Source: Aspergillus flavus (taxonomy: Eukaryota > Ascomycota > Eurotiomycetes > Eurotiales > Aspergillaceae). Taken from it: a stretch of DNA of 64,000 nt. Below are positions 10,453 through 22,360 of this stretch, one piece after another. The notes below the pieces were generated by a model that was not told where the DNA came from, made no database searches, and saw only the letters and a program-made list of their open reading frames with translations. The position numbers were made by a program, and so were the translations under genes. The DNA lies in assembly GCF_009017415.1 (NCBI RefSeq), contig NC_092410.1:2604001-2668000 (forward strand). The letters run 5' to 3'. Within the stretch, counting starts at the first letter, position 1; every line of letters begins with the position of its first letter.

Positions 10453-12237
10453 ATGGCCACCATGATTGTTATTGGTGAGCTTGGCTTTTATAGACTCATG
10501 TCCTCCATCCCCATTGGTATCTTATCAAGGCCCGAATCAAGGCAGCTAATAGCTCCAGGTGCTGGTGCCGGAGGAATTGCCACAGCAGCACGACTGGCCC
10601 AAGAAGGGTTCCACGTCAAAGTTATAGAACAGCACGGATTCATTGGGGGTCGATGCTCCATTATCTCAAAAGACGGCTATGTAAGTCTCAATCTGGACCT
10701 GAGAAAATGTAACTAACCTTAAGTAGCGCTTCGACCAAGGCCCGTCATTGCTTCTAATGCGCGAGGTCTTTGAAGAAACGTTCCAGGATCTCGGTACCTC
10801 GTTAGAGCAAGAAAATGTCCGTTTAGTCAAATGCGAGCCAAACTATTGTGTTTGGTTCCCTGACAAAGATATCATAGAGCTATCGACTAATCTCACACGC
10901 CTGAAGGCGCAGATACAACATCACGAAGGTCCCGATGGGTTTCCACGATTCTGTGCCTTTTTGAACGAGGCCAGTACTCATTATAACCTGTCACTTGCGC
11001 ATGTGCTGCGAAAGAACTTTCCTGGGTTTCTGAGTTTGCTGCGGTGGGATGTACTTAGATCTCTGATCTCCATGCATCCATGGACGAGCACATACTCTCG
11101 AGCCGCGCGGTATTTCTATTCAGAGAAGATGCGACGTGTGTGGACTTTTGGTAGTATGTATCTGGGCATGAGTCCTTATCGGGCTCCAGGGACGTATTCT
11201 CTGCTACAGTATATCGAGACGGTGGATGGGATATGGTACCCAGAGGGAGGATTCCAAAGGGTATGCTATAGGATGAACTCCATCCTATCAATACACCGAT
11301 TAGCTAATAAAAAGAACAGGTCCTGAGAGCTCTAGGAGATATCGGAATGCGATCTGGAGTCGAATACATCCTAAACAGTCCCGTCAAGTCTGTCCTACTC
11401 GATGACAGTAATCACGTCGTAAAAGGTGTTCTTTTGGAAGATGGCGAAGAACTTTATGCTGACTTGGTCGTCATAAATGCCGATCTTGTCTACGCATACA
11501 ACGAACTCCTTCCAAAGACACGCCGGTCGCACGACCTGAAAAAGCGACCTGTATCGTGCAGTAGCATCTCATTTTTCTGGTCTTTTGACGAGAAACTACC
11601 TCACTTACGAGCACACAATATCTTTCTGGCTGAAAAGTACCGGGAAAGCTTCGATGCCATCTTCGAAGACCACCGTATTCCAGATGAACCGTCATTCTAT
11701 GTTAATGTGCCCAGTAAGATCGATCCAACTGCAGCACCACCTGGTAAAGAGGCTGTTGTCGTGTTAGTCCCAGTAGGTCATTTGACATCTGAAAAAGGAG
11801 GACAGCTTGAAGAAGAGAAATGGGATACCCTAGTATCTCAAACGCGTGAAATTGTCTTGGACACTATCGAGGCTCGAACGGGGCTACAAGACTTGCGGTC
11901 TAGGTTGGTCCATGAAATGGTTGAGACGCCGCTTTCTTGGGAAGAAAGGTTCAATCTCGACCGTGGTGCGATCTTGGGTCTATCGCACTCGTTCTTTAAT
12001 GTGCTTAGCTTTAGACCACAGATCAAGCACCCGGATATTGAACGGCTTTATTTTGTTGGAGCCAGCACGCATCCAGGGACAGGGGTTCCTGTTTGCCTGG
12101 CGGGGAGCAAGCTTGTCACTCAGCAAATAGTGGAGGATTGGAATATGGGAATCAGGCAAAAGCCTCGATCGGGGTTTATATTGACACTAGTGATGGCTCT
12201 GTTGACACTGGTGGTATCCTTTTTGTGGAGGCATTAG
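10453..12237 (+). CDS. carB: Phytoene desaturase (CrtI/AL-1/CarB type)
   Basis: Four exons (10453-10474, 10559-10680, 10727-11260, 11320-12237) join in phase to 531 aa. The very short first exon is supported because splicing at 10559 restores the dinucleotide-binding motif MIVIGAGAGGIATAARLA. The CrtI signature near the C-terminus is present (LYFVGASTHPGTGVPVCLAGSKL), followed by a final hydrophobic helix (FILTLVMALLTLVVSFLW) that anchors the enzyme to membranes in fungi. It introduces double bonds into phytoene to give lycopene or more desaturated carotenes. It converges with the lycopene cyclase/phytoene synthase gene, with only about 120 bases between the stops. The symbol follows Fusarium/Mucor use. 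Confidence 0.95.
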
Positions 12238-12360
12238 GTTTATGACGATGAGAGTAAAAACACAATTCAAGGACTGAATAAGGCCTCCCAGGCCAGAGAC
12301 CCTTCTAGATATCAGCTCCAAGCTCATACGCCGAGATCTTAGTAGGAAAGCTATTCCATA

Positions 12361-14382
12361 CTACTTTCTCCAAGCCATAGCCCGATAAGCAACCCACAAG
12401 CGTGTTCCTAGTGGAAGCCTTAGCTTGTCATCGAGGGTTCTCGGCCTCATACCTCTTCTCAAAGCTGCCCCTATCTCCAGGTAACTATCAACGGTCGCAA
12501 GAAAAGGCCCTTGAACTTCATCAGGCAGAAATTTCATCTCCTCCCGAGCTGAAGCACTGAGGAATTCCGCCCTATCAAGTAGTCTATCCCGCACCAACTC
12601 TAATCGAGAATCTGTAGGGGAGGCAAGCACATCTTCAGGACCCAACCCCTGTTGCTTCAGCCATGTCGTAGGTAGATATACCCGGTTAATGGCAGCATCA
12701 CGAGCAATATCACGGGCTACATTGATATACTGAAGGGTCTGGCCCATCCTTTCACCTGCATCTACAACGCGACGACGAAGAAACACGTTGATTGCAAATT
12801 GATGATCCGGAAAATGATGAACGACCAGACCTAACATGGATGCCGCTACCGAACTAGCGACGTGATAAGCATAGGTATCAAGATCAGATTCTGTGACGAA
12901 AGGGAAGGACCCAGGTTTGGCGCTGAATGTAAGATCCGTCCGGAAGCCCTCGATGAGACCTTTTAGATGCTCGAGCCGCAATCGGGAGACGGGAAGACTG
13001 TCAATAGCTGCGATAAGCTCTGGAGGTGCAGGATGTTTAGCCTCTTGGTAGCCAGGCGAGAATGGAAATAGTTCTGGGTGAGAAAACTTAGCTTCGAGAA
13101 GCTGATCGCATTGCTCAATTATCATGCGTGCGCTTTCGGTGTCTTGTGATTCGTCGACTAGGTCGTCTGCTACTCGGAAGAACGAGTATCTGCATACGGT
13201 ACTTATGAGCATGTCACATGAAGTTTACCTGGGAGGAGACAGTTACTCACAGCAAGATTAGATCAATCCGGAACGGTCCCTGAAACATGGCACTTCCCAT
13301 GTACATGCTTTGGCTGGAGGCTGCGAGACGGTCAACTGCCTTTCGCAGACTAGCCACGAATTGTTTGTCTGGATGGTATTTGTTGGTCACAAATCGTGCT
13401 AGGACCCGGAAATATGACGGGAAGCTTTGGACTGCTTGCGGTGATTGCACTAGTTCACAGGTTGCCATCGCGATAGCATAATCAATACATACTAGACCGA
13501 AAACGATCACTATGTTGGTGATAAGGAAGAAGAGCACTTCCCTAGCCAGGTCAGCATGTTCTGATGCCGGTAATCGACGTTGGTAAGGCTTACTCTATAT
13601 CCATACCACTCCATAGCTGAACGCCTAGTTTGGTCGGCGCTTCAACAGTCCAAGTTCCTTGATTGATAGAAATTGTGTCTACTGTCCATAGGAAGAGAGT
13701 GGGAAGCGTAATGGATACCATAAGCTCCAATTTGGGAAGTGCTATAATGAAACCAGACGAGAATACCCTAAGATTTATGTCAGGTATGACCAGTTCGCGA
13801 TGCATGAGCACTTACCATTGTATGAGAAGAAAAGGACCAGCCCATGTGATGATCATACCAAAATAAGTGAAATGATCTCCAAAGCACAATGCGATAAGCC
13901 CAACGGAAATAGCAAGGAGAAGTATGGAAGCTCCAATTAGGGTTTCCTTTCGTGCGACAGTACCCAAATACATCGGCAGCACAAGCCGCCGGGTTAGAAT
14001 TAAATATACCAAGCTGGTATTATACGTTTGGATGATAAAAAAAAACACCTCTTCTGATGGGATATCGTATAGTGTCCAGCCTATAGCTCCATTAGGGGCG
14101 TACGTCCAAATGCGATGACGCACCAGGTACGAGTCCCAAGGAATGGTAGCGACCAGGGATATCTAGCTCAACAGTAAGTCCCCTATTCCTATTTACAGGA
14201 ACAATACTTACAATGACGAGGGTGGAAATCTTTTGCCAGTCCAGACGTGTCATGAATGGCCAGTAAACCAGAGTCAGGATCCCCGCTAAGGGTATATTAT
14301 AGGTGACATGTCTTAAAGGTCAGCAATTCCAGGATAAAACGTGATAAGAGCATACTCACACCAGAATATAGTCGAGTCCCAT
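12361..14382 (-). CDS. carRA: Bifunctional lycopene cyclase/phytoene synthase
   Basis: The start is the ATG ending at 14382 (MGLDYIL), followed at once by an intron; further introns lie near 14200, 13800, 13570 and 13230. The N-terminal half is the membrane cyclase with two repeats, each with a Pro/Glu-type motif (YDIPSEEVFFF and SGMDIEEVLFF) among several transmembrane helices. The C-terminal half is a squalene/phytoene synthase with aspartate-rich motifs (RVADDLVDE and ARDIARDAAINRVYLP) that bind prenyl diphosphate through Mg2+. The cyclase-first order is the fungal arrangement (AL-2/CarRA/CarRP). It makes phytoene from geranylgeranyl diphosphate and cyclises the desaturated product. Its promoter is shared with the carotenoid oxygenase on the other strand. 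Confidence 0.95.
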
Positions 14383-14861
14383 GGTTTAGGTGGTACTGAT
14401 TGTGGTTTGACGATTTTGAATTGATGTAAGGGTGGATTTGTGGGAAATGCTTAGAACATCTTGATTTATAGCAGGCCCTCGATAAGACAACACATTTGCG
14501 AGTCAGCGATTCGCCCCTTGCAGTAGACTATAGCCGGTTACATACTTAGTTTCCCCACAGAGATACAGGTTAACAGCTCATTAGCGACGTCATGAGGTAT
14601 CGCCCAGCAAGAACAAATCGTGGTGATCGAGTAAACCCAAAAGACGAGAGAGTTCAGTCGTGCCAAGCACGTACCCAGTTGGGCTGTACAAAAACAGGCC
14701 TACATAAAATATGATTTTTTATGCCATGAAACGATCCGGACCATAATATATTGATCGAATATGTGGTGTAACTTAAATAAGCAGCTCGCAGGGTGCACAT
14801 TTTCGCTACCAGTTGGATCTGTACCTAGGGCAGCACATTATCCCATGTCAAAGCCGACAAC
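14383..14861. promoter_or_regulatory. Divergent promoter shared by carRA and the carotenoid oxygenase
   Basis: About 480 bases separate the two start codons, which point away from each other, so a common regulator is likely. No specific light-response or repressor site was assigned by eye. Confidence 0.45.
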
Positions 14862-16755
14862 ATGATTGGGAAAGAAAAAAATCGCAAACATCTGTATGTA
14901 CGAGTCATAAGCGAAGAGAATATTTACTAACTCGGCCCTGTCATAGTTATTTCTCCGGAAACTATGCTCCCATATACACAGTTCAGCATGCGTATCCCTG
15001 CGAGGTTCAGGGCACAATTCCCGAGGAGTTTCTAGGAGGACAATATGTTCGCAACGGCAGCAATTCTCTTCAAGATGATGATCGCCGCGACCTCCACTGG
15101 TTTGATGGTGATGGCATGCTTTCTGGGGTGTTCTTCAGGCGCATGTCTGGCTCGAAGGTGCAGCAGCCGTTGTATTCGAATCGGTATATCCTGACGGATG
15201 TGCACTGCGCAACGGCGGAGTATCCACATATTAGTCCGATTATCTCAAGCGCTACCACACTACTCAGCCCTATGGTATCTCCGCTGAAAGTTTTTATGGG
15301 CATGTTGCGGACCATGGCGCTGATGCTCTCATCCTTCCTCGGCTTTGTAGTCCGTCCAATCCGGAGAATTAGCACCGCCAACACTAACATTCTCTATCAT
15401 GATGGAAGGGTGCTGGCAACCATGGAGACTGGTCCACCAATGAGAGTCTACCTTCCGTCTCTAAGCACAGTAGGATGGTTCACAGGGAGTAGCGCCGAGG
15501 GAGAGCCCCCTGATGAGACAATGGGGCCATCTATCGGTGGTCCTGGGATAGAAGGATTTCATAACGAGATGACGACAGCTCATGTACGTCTCCATCTTGT
15601 TATTACCAACGGATACTAACTCCAAGATACCAGCCTCACAGTGATTACCAGACAGGCGAGTTGCTGCTCTTCCATTCGACATTTATCTTCCCATTTGTAC
15701 ACTACAGTATCATATCATCTGGATGCGCCGGCAAGCATGGGTCATACCTCAACCAACCCGTTCCTGGTTTCACATCTGGAAAGATGATGCATGATTTCGG
15801 GGTTTCGCGCAAGCACACCATTATGCTAGATGTTCCTCTTTCTATGGATCCAACAAATATAACCCACAACAAGCCTGCCATAGAGTATGACCCACACGGT
15901 CGCACCCGTTTTGGGGTCTTTCCTAGGTACTGTCCCCCTCAGATTCAATGGTATGAAACCGATCCTTGTTGCATTTTCCATACGGTCAACAGTTGGGATG
16001 AAAGCGTCCCCTGGGGAACACGAGTACACATGCTCGTATGTCGGATGAACAGTGCGGCTCCCATATACCATATGGGAGACCTAGACGCACCAGCAGAGGC
16101 AAATCACGAAAATCCTGAATGTCGCCTATATTACTACCAGTTTCCGGCGGATAAATCCAGCACTATAACCGAGCAATGGGCGCTGTCCGCAATTCCGTTC
16201 GAATTTCCCCACGTCCCACGACATATAGAGATGACCGCCGCCCGATTCGTGTACGGATGCTCCATGAGCGAAGGGAACTTTGCCACGAGACAGAAATCCA
16301 GCGTCAAGATTGACTGTCTTGTAAAAATAGACGTCCGCCACCTATTGCAGGTGGCTGAAGCTCACCCGCCAACTCAGATAACTGGATGCGTTGACCAACG
16401 ATCTATCAATGAGATTCTCGCTATTAATGATGCGAATGACCCCATTCAAGTGTTTGCTCTTCCGTATGGATGGTACGCACAGGAGTGCTCATTTGTGCCC
16501 CGGAAGGATGGCATCTCTGAAGATGATGGATGGCTCGTCACATATGTATTTGACGAATCTCAACTTGATGCCAACGGTAACGCGCCAGCAACCTCGCGCA
16601 GTGAATTGTGGATAATCGATGCTCGCAACATGAGGGATATTGTGGCGAGGGTGTTGCTACCACAGCGTGTGCCGTACGGTATGCATGGGGATTGGTTTTC
16701 AGAGGAGCAAATCTTGAATCAGCGGGAGGTAGCTGAGTTTCGCTCTCTAGACTGA
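14862..16755 (+). CDS. Carotenoid cleavage oxygenase (RPE65 family)
   Basis: Three exons (14862-14893, 14947-15583, 15634-16755) join in phase to 596 aa. The short first exon is chosen because the following intron has an ACTAAC branch point and joins cleanly to FSGNYAPIY. The four iron-binding histidines fall in the expected order: TAHPHSDYQTG, MMHDFGVSRKH, CIFHTVNSWDE and YGMHGDWF. The family motif HWFDGDGML is also present. Such enzymes split carotenoids with O2 and Fe(II): Fusarium CarX makes retinal from beta-carotene, CarT acts on torulene, and Neurospora CAO-2 is similar. A hydrophobic insert around residues 130-170 may contact membranes. Its place next to carRA and carB suggests a CarX-like role, but the substrate is not settled by sequence. 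Confidence 0.92.
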
Positions 16756-17327
16756 TGGTAGACATGAGATGACAGAGTTCCTGTATTTTTTATGACCTTT
16801 TTCCAAGACCGGCTGCTAGGGTACAGGTCATCAGGTGATTGTATATTTACTAGAACCTGACCCCTAGATTTAATAAAAAGAAAGATGCATAGATCTATAC
16901 AAAAGTAGTTTTATTGACACTTTGCAGTCTAGTCTAACCTCACTATGAACTAGTTCATGTGATCGTATCAGCAGATCAGTGCTTTTTCCTGAAAATGCAA
17001 TCAACGTTATAAACTTGACAGAATAATGTTCGTGCAAGCATTATCATCGCTCATCTATGTCAGTTTAAGGATGTGGATTGTGCTGTGAGGGATAGCCGTG
17101 TCGATTGGGATATATGGCTCTTGACCTTGATCGTTGGATTGGCCGGCCTTTTGTAGAGCTTCTTTGGTTGATGTACTGTAGACGTTTATATATGAACAGT
17201 GTATGTTAAGGCTTCATGGACGCTCCTGTGTAATGTCTATATATACTTATTCCCATCTAAACACAAAGGAGTGGTTTTATATACAATTACCACTTCTAAA
17301 ACAATACTCACCACAAAGAAACACAAA
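16756..17327. other. Intergenic between convergent genes
   Basis: This is the 3' region of the carotenoid oxygenase and of the PTH11-like gene. It is AT-rich. No ORF, RNA or repeat was recognised. Confidence 0.4.
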
Positions 17328-18702
17328 TCATCTTGAAGAAACCATGCTCTGCAAACATCAGTAAACACACTCACAACAAGAGAAAAAGAAAAAGAATGAA
17401 CACTCACAAACTCCTTAACCATCCTGATCTCCCCGCGCGGCTCGTCCTCAGACGTTTTAAACCACGACGTATTCCCAAGACCATCCGGCCCATCTACACC
17501 ACCCGTTATATGCACATTCTGTCTATGAGACTCATACCCCAAATCCCGATATGATTTCATATCCTCCAGTGGTAGGGGCACCTCGCTCAAGCTCGTCGTG
17601 ATTAAAGACCGTTTCTTCCGTGCTGATGTCGCACTCCGATCGTAGCGATTAGCTGTATATCCGCTTGATCCGTATGGATACTGGTTTGTGCTCGAGTTGC
17701 GGGAGATGAAGGATTTAAAAGGGGGGAGGCAGCCGACTATGACAGCTAGTTTCTCTTAGTATACCACTTTTTGTTTATCCACATGGAAACAGGAAGTATT
17801 GAACGTACAGATTGAGGATTCAGCGATACTCCATATAGCAAGACCGACTTGGTCCGAATAGGCTCTTCCGGTAATCTCAATTGCGCGCACGATTGCTGTT
17901 GCGATGATGATGAATCCGACGCAGAATACGACACCTAGACCGATCTTCTGTTGTCTGGTGATTTTCGCCTTCCAGAGGATGCGAAGGGGAAGAGCCATGA
18001 CTGTGATTGTTGTTATTATCGGGACGAATCATTATGTGGGATATGTGTCAGCGAGTCGTACTCATCAGGTCAGTGATGATATCCACAGCTGTACTATAGC
18101 TGATGGAGATAACGGAGCCTTTGATATCTGCGGGCTTTGTGCATTTTCCTGACAAGACAATCGATTAGTCTCTCTTTCGTATTCCGTGTCAAGAGAAAAG
18201 TACCGAATCTGAAGTAATCCGACGGAGGATGACAGTTGAGTGCCGACGCAAGCCAGCACCCAACATACGCTATGAAAGCGAATATGGCGATTACAGCACA
18301 CGCGCGACGGTACTTCGGGAGTCCGTCTGAGATCATCCAGAACAAAGCCAGGAAGGAGCCCTTGATACTCCAGAGGATGGACCAGAAAAGTCCGATGATG
18401 ACGAACTCCAGGTGCACATAGCGCAGGGAATGGTATTTGATGTCTTCTCCGGTGGGGGTTAGAGTCATGTAGTAGAGGTGTGGCGCTTGGATGGTCTGCA
18501 ACACTGCGTTTGTGATGAGCAAAGCCAGCCCGAACAGGACAAAATAGTCGTCTGCGAGCAAATGCTTCATGCGCTGCAGGCGGATGGCTATACGAATCGA
18601 GGTGAATGCTACGCTCAGCGCCACACCTGCCCAGGTGATGCCAATGAGGCCATTGGCGGACAGGTGGGTTGCCACGCCCTGGGGAGCAGTAGAACTGCTC
18701 AT
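17328..18702 (-). CDS. PTH11-like (fungal 'rhodopsin domain') integral membrane protein
   Basis: The start is taken as the ATG ending at 18702 (MSSSTAPQGVATH). An in-frame ATG upstream would add an N-terminus unlike the family. Exon 1 ends at 18204; exon 2 starts at 18149 and adds the conserved cysteine and aspartate segment (GKCTKPADIKG...ITDLM). A third exon carries helices (LGVVFCVGFIIIATAIV). The tail is cytosolic-looking and rich in Ser, Arg and Lys. A last intron near 17400 leads to the terminal SMVSSR. Seven-helix proteins of this fold (SAT4/PTH11 group) are sensors or unknowns. Despite the domain name it is not a retinal opsin, and no helix-7 lysine motif is seen. It is therefore not the missing CarO of the carotenoid cluster. 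Confidence 0.82.
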
Positions 18703-20111
18703 GCTGGTCGCACGGGTGTCATTAGGTGGGGGATGGGTGAAAGGTATATAGATGAGTACAATGCGAAGTGGAAGGCATGGTGAAGACTCTAAGACGGGTG
18801 AGATTTGGAATATGCATGTTAATTTACTCAAATCTTCAATAGGTGCACTGGCTTCATCCTTCGCTGGGCATGCACATGAAGGACAAGGATCCTTCCAACA
18901 CCAGAGGATTACAGTTGAATCTACTTGGCTAGGCTACAGTAGATCATACCAAAAGACCGAGCGTCGGCCGCTGGTCCCCCTCCGGAGGCCATCATTAGAT
19001 GGTCCGTGCTGTTATGGGGGCCGTTTGTGGGCAACCGCAAGGACCACGGCTTCATCTTAGGGCCGGCTATTCCGACAATTTATTAACCCTCCTATAATCT
19101 TACCACCTTACAGTAGTTTGTCCGAAGTGTTTCACAATCCCTGTCGCTCTACGTAGGCTACCCCAAATTAGTTGTCTGTATTATGCCATGTACTCCGGGT
19201 TCAAATGCCGTGCAGCTCGTGTCGTGGTGATCCTGAGTCCACGACGGAGGCCATCTGCCATCCCATCTTAGGGTTGTGGATCTCACGGGATACAGCAAGG
19301 CAAGACGACAGTATGTGAGCACAAGCCAATGGTTCATCTACGAAGCCGGAGGCAATGTCAGTGTATGGAGTGCCATGGCGCCCTGATTTTTGCTCTCTTT
19401 TTGAACTCGGGAGAATTCTTTTGAGCCTGTTAATTTAACGGATTAAGTTTTTAATTTGGAGAAAAGGGGACTAAAACTAAGCGAAGGGACGGACAACGGA
19501 CGGACCCTTGGCCGTCAACTTTAGTTCCTCCGTCCCCTGTATATCCGCTTGACCATGTGGGACTCGAGGTGGAGCCAACGTGGCCGGAATGCTGTCAAGA
19601 TTTGATGGTCTTGCCTGGATTCTCGGAGGTGGGATGTCGCCAAATGTACGACTGAAACAGTGAGCAGAGAGCAAACGCATCTTACATGTGCACTTGCATA
19701 CAATTCTAAATAAGATAGTCATATCTGCAAAGTTCATACATGAGGTGAAGCCTACCATATTCTCAGGGCTAATGAGATGTAAAGTCACTCGAGTCAGCAT
19801 TCAATATACGCCTGATATGATCCGGGATGCGGCATATTCCGACCTCGGTTGTAGTGAGTCGTACCAGAGTGATGTTAATTAATAGACTAGACCAATGTAA
19901 CGCCCATGAATTGCCCAATCAGACCTTCTTCCTCAGACGAAGAACCGATTCACTGCGAACCCATGCACAACCCCTGCACAAATCATGTCGGTTACGTCGC
20001 TTGACTCGTATCCGCAGCCAATAGGCGAAAGTATTTAGATTCAATCCTGACCGCAACTCAGCTTCTTTTTCGTGAACATCCCCTACAATAGCTCTGTTTC
20101 AGCAGTTGACC
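18703..20111. other. Intergenic, 1.4 kb, with a small hairpin
   Basis: No convincing gene. Around 19460-19545 a block contains GGGACGGA and a downstream TCCGTCCC, flanked by GACTAAAA and TTTAGTTCC; together these can fold into an imperfect hairpin. Short open frames here (for example on the minus strand at 19477-19800) have no recognisable domain. Confidence 0.4.
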
Positions 20112-22116
20112 ATGCGTTCGACACTCTGGTCACTATTAGGCCTAACCGGGTTGGCCTACGCCAGCACCGAAGGTTCCTGCAAATGCGTGCGTCTTTGAAA
20201 GAAATGATATCTCGGACGGTTGATACTAACCACACAGCAGACACCCGGAGACTCATGCTGGCCAACACTCGACACTTGGAATGCGCTCAACGCGTCAGTA
20301 TCTGGAAAGCTCATCAAGAACACCCCTCCTGCCATTTCCTGTTATCCGGGTCCCTACCAGAACGACGAGGAGTGCGCTTATGTCTATTCGCAATGGTCCA
20401 ATGAAACCTGGCAGTCTCTGTCACCTGTAGGATACATCTATCCTACAGATGACAATTGCCCGCCCGTGGATCTCAGCTCGGGAGAGAAGCCTGGAAACTG
20501 TACCTTGGGACAGGCTCCTTTGTACACCATCAATGCGACAGAGCCGGAAGAGCTGGCTACTGGGATGGCGTTTGCGAAGAAGAACAACATCCGTCTTGTT
20601 GTTAGAAATACCGGCCATGATATCCTCGGAAAGTAAGTATGGTATCTTGCGATCTACGGTGGCATCGGCTCATCAGTTACTAGGTCGGAGGGTTATGGTG
20701 CCCTGCAAATCTGGATCAAGTATATCCAGAAAGGAATTACTTATCATGAAAACTACGTGCCATCGGACCAGTGTAAGCACACAAACTGGACTGGCGCTGC
20801 GTTCACGATCGCAGGTGGTTACGTCTGGTCGGACGTCTATCAGGAGGTATTTAAGCGTAACCTGACCATTGTTGGTGGAGGAGACCCTGTAAGTCAAAAA
20901 GTCCCTATTAATATATTACAGAACACAGCATATCTAACTATTCCCAATAGACGGTGGGTTGCATCGGTGGATACATCCAAGGTGGCGGCCACTCACCCGC
21001 AAGCCGCGACTACGGTCTAGGATCAGACCAAGTCCTCGAAGCGCAAGTCATGCTAGCCAACGGCACCACCGTGACAGCCAACGCATGCCAGAACTCCGAC
21101 CTCTATTTCGCGATCCGAGGCGGCGGCGGCGGCACCTACGGCGTCGTCACCTCCGCAGTCGTAAAAGCCTACCCTTCCAAACCCGTCGTGGCCCAATCGC
21201 TCGCCATAATGCCCCTGGGAAACAACACCGACGCCCTCCTGGAAGCAGTCACAGACATCCACACCGAATATCCATCCATCTCCGACGCAGGATTCTCCGG
21301 ATACGGCACCTGGTCCATCAACGGCCCCATGGTACTCTTCGGCAACGAGACGGTTGGTTACGTCCATGCCGTGGCAGCCATGGGCAAATCCCAAAAGTAC
21401 GCGGAGGTAGCATTTGAGCCTCTCCTGAAGAAACTGCAGAAATACAACGGTACTTCGCTCTTTGTTTCGGTTCAATGGTTCCAGTTTCCCTCCTATCCGG
21501 CTTACTACAACGCCATGTCGGGGGCGCATCAATCTACTGGCTCCGCGAATTCGGCTTTGACTTCGCGAATGTTCGACAAGGACTCTCTGACCAAGAACCG
21601 TACTTTGCTTCGCAGGATGATCGGTGTTATTGCCGGGGCTCCGGAAGAGTATACCATCAACAGTGTGGAGCTGGTCGGTGGTGGAAAGGTACTGACTGGC
21701 GGAGAAGACCGTTTCTCGGGTGTCAATCCAGCCTGGCGCTCGACGTATATGGTCAATGTTGTGGCTAGGGGTTGGGCTGACGAGTCCACCGCTCAAGTTG
21801 TCAAGGATGATATTACTTACAAGAAGGGTGGGGCGATGAGGGCGTTGACTCCCAAGCTGGGTAGCTATATGAACGAGGTGGGTTCCTTCTATATTCTGGA
21901 ATTTTGACGATGCTAATATGTTGTTAGGCCGATCGAAACGATCCTCTCTGGGCTACTGACTTTTTCGGTGCTAACTACAAGCGCCTGTCTTTGATTAAGC
22001 GGAAGTATGACCCGGAGGGCTTTTTCTACTGTCCAGCCTGTGTGGGTAGTGAGGCCTGGCATCAGGATAGCCTCCCCGGTCAGGCTTACGGTCCTCTTTG
22101 TCACGGGAGAAAGTAG
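20112..22116 (+). CDS. Secreted FAD-linked oxidase (BBE-like, FAD_binding_4)
   Basis: MRSTLWSLLGLTGLAYA is a signal peptide, so the protein is likely secreted. A first intron after SCKC joins to TPGDSCWPTLDTWNAL. Later introns fall near 20633-20680, 20889-20950 and 21880-21928. The covalent-FAD histidine motif is seen as RNTGHDILGK, followed by GGYIQGGGHSP and RGGGGGTYGVVTSAVVKAYP of the PCMH-type flavin domain. A C-terminal BBE-like segment (NYKRLSLIKRKYDPEGFFY) ends the fold. Family members oxidise alcohols, sugars or alkaloid-like substrates to give H2O2, often in secondary metabolism. Cysteine and NxS/T sites fit an extracellular enzyme. The substrate is not predictable. Confidence 0.9.
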
Positions 22117-22360
22117 ATCGTGTCCCTAGGTAGATTATTACCTGCTGTACAATAGCTCTTGCAAATAATAATTTTGTATTATAGATTTGACCTCAAGGTT
22201 GTAGCAGAGCCATGGATAAAGTGGAGTAGCCCTAAGAGGAGCAAGCCGAATATTAAGATCTTTGTATTCCTAGCGTGCACATTGAAAATAGGATAACTTA
22301 TATATTGAACAGAAGGATCTTCAACATCAATAAAAGATGGAATAATATTGGCTCAAGCGG

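Noticed and set aside
10402..10716. Longer in-frame N-terminus for the phytoene desaturase
   Set aside because: Reading through replaces the flavin-binding motif start; splicing 10474 to 10559 restores MIVIGAGAGG exactly.
17328..18702. Retinal opsin next to the carotenoid genes
   Set aside because: The 'rhodopsin domain' here is the PTH11/SAT4 type with the GKCTK cysteine segment, not a microbial opsin with a retinal-binding lysine.
19477..19800. Minus-strand ORF of 107 aa
   Set aside because: No domain, no splice logic, and it overlaps the hairpin-forming stretch; likely chance.
20959..21417. Long Arg/His-rich plus-strand frame inside the FAD oxidase gene
   Set aside because: It is an alternate-frame shadow of the GC-biased coding exon.
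21053..21796. 247-aa minus-strand frame
   Set aside because: Antisense shadow of the FAD oxidase coding exon; no recognisable domain.
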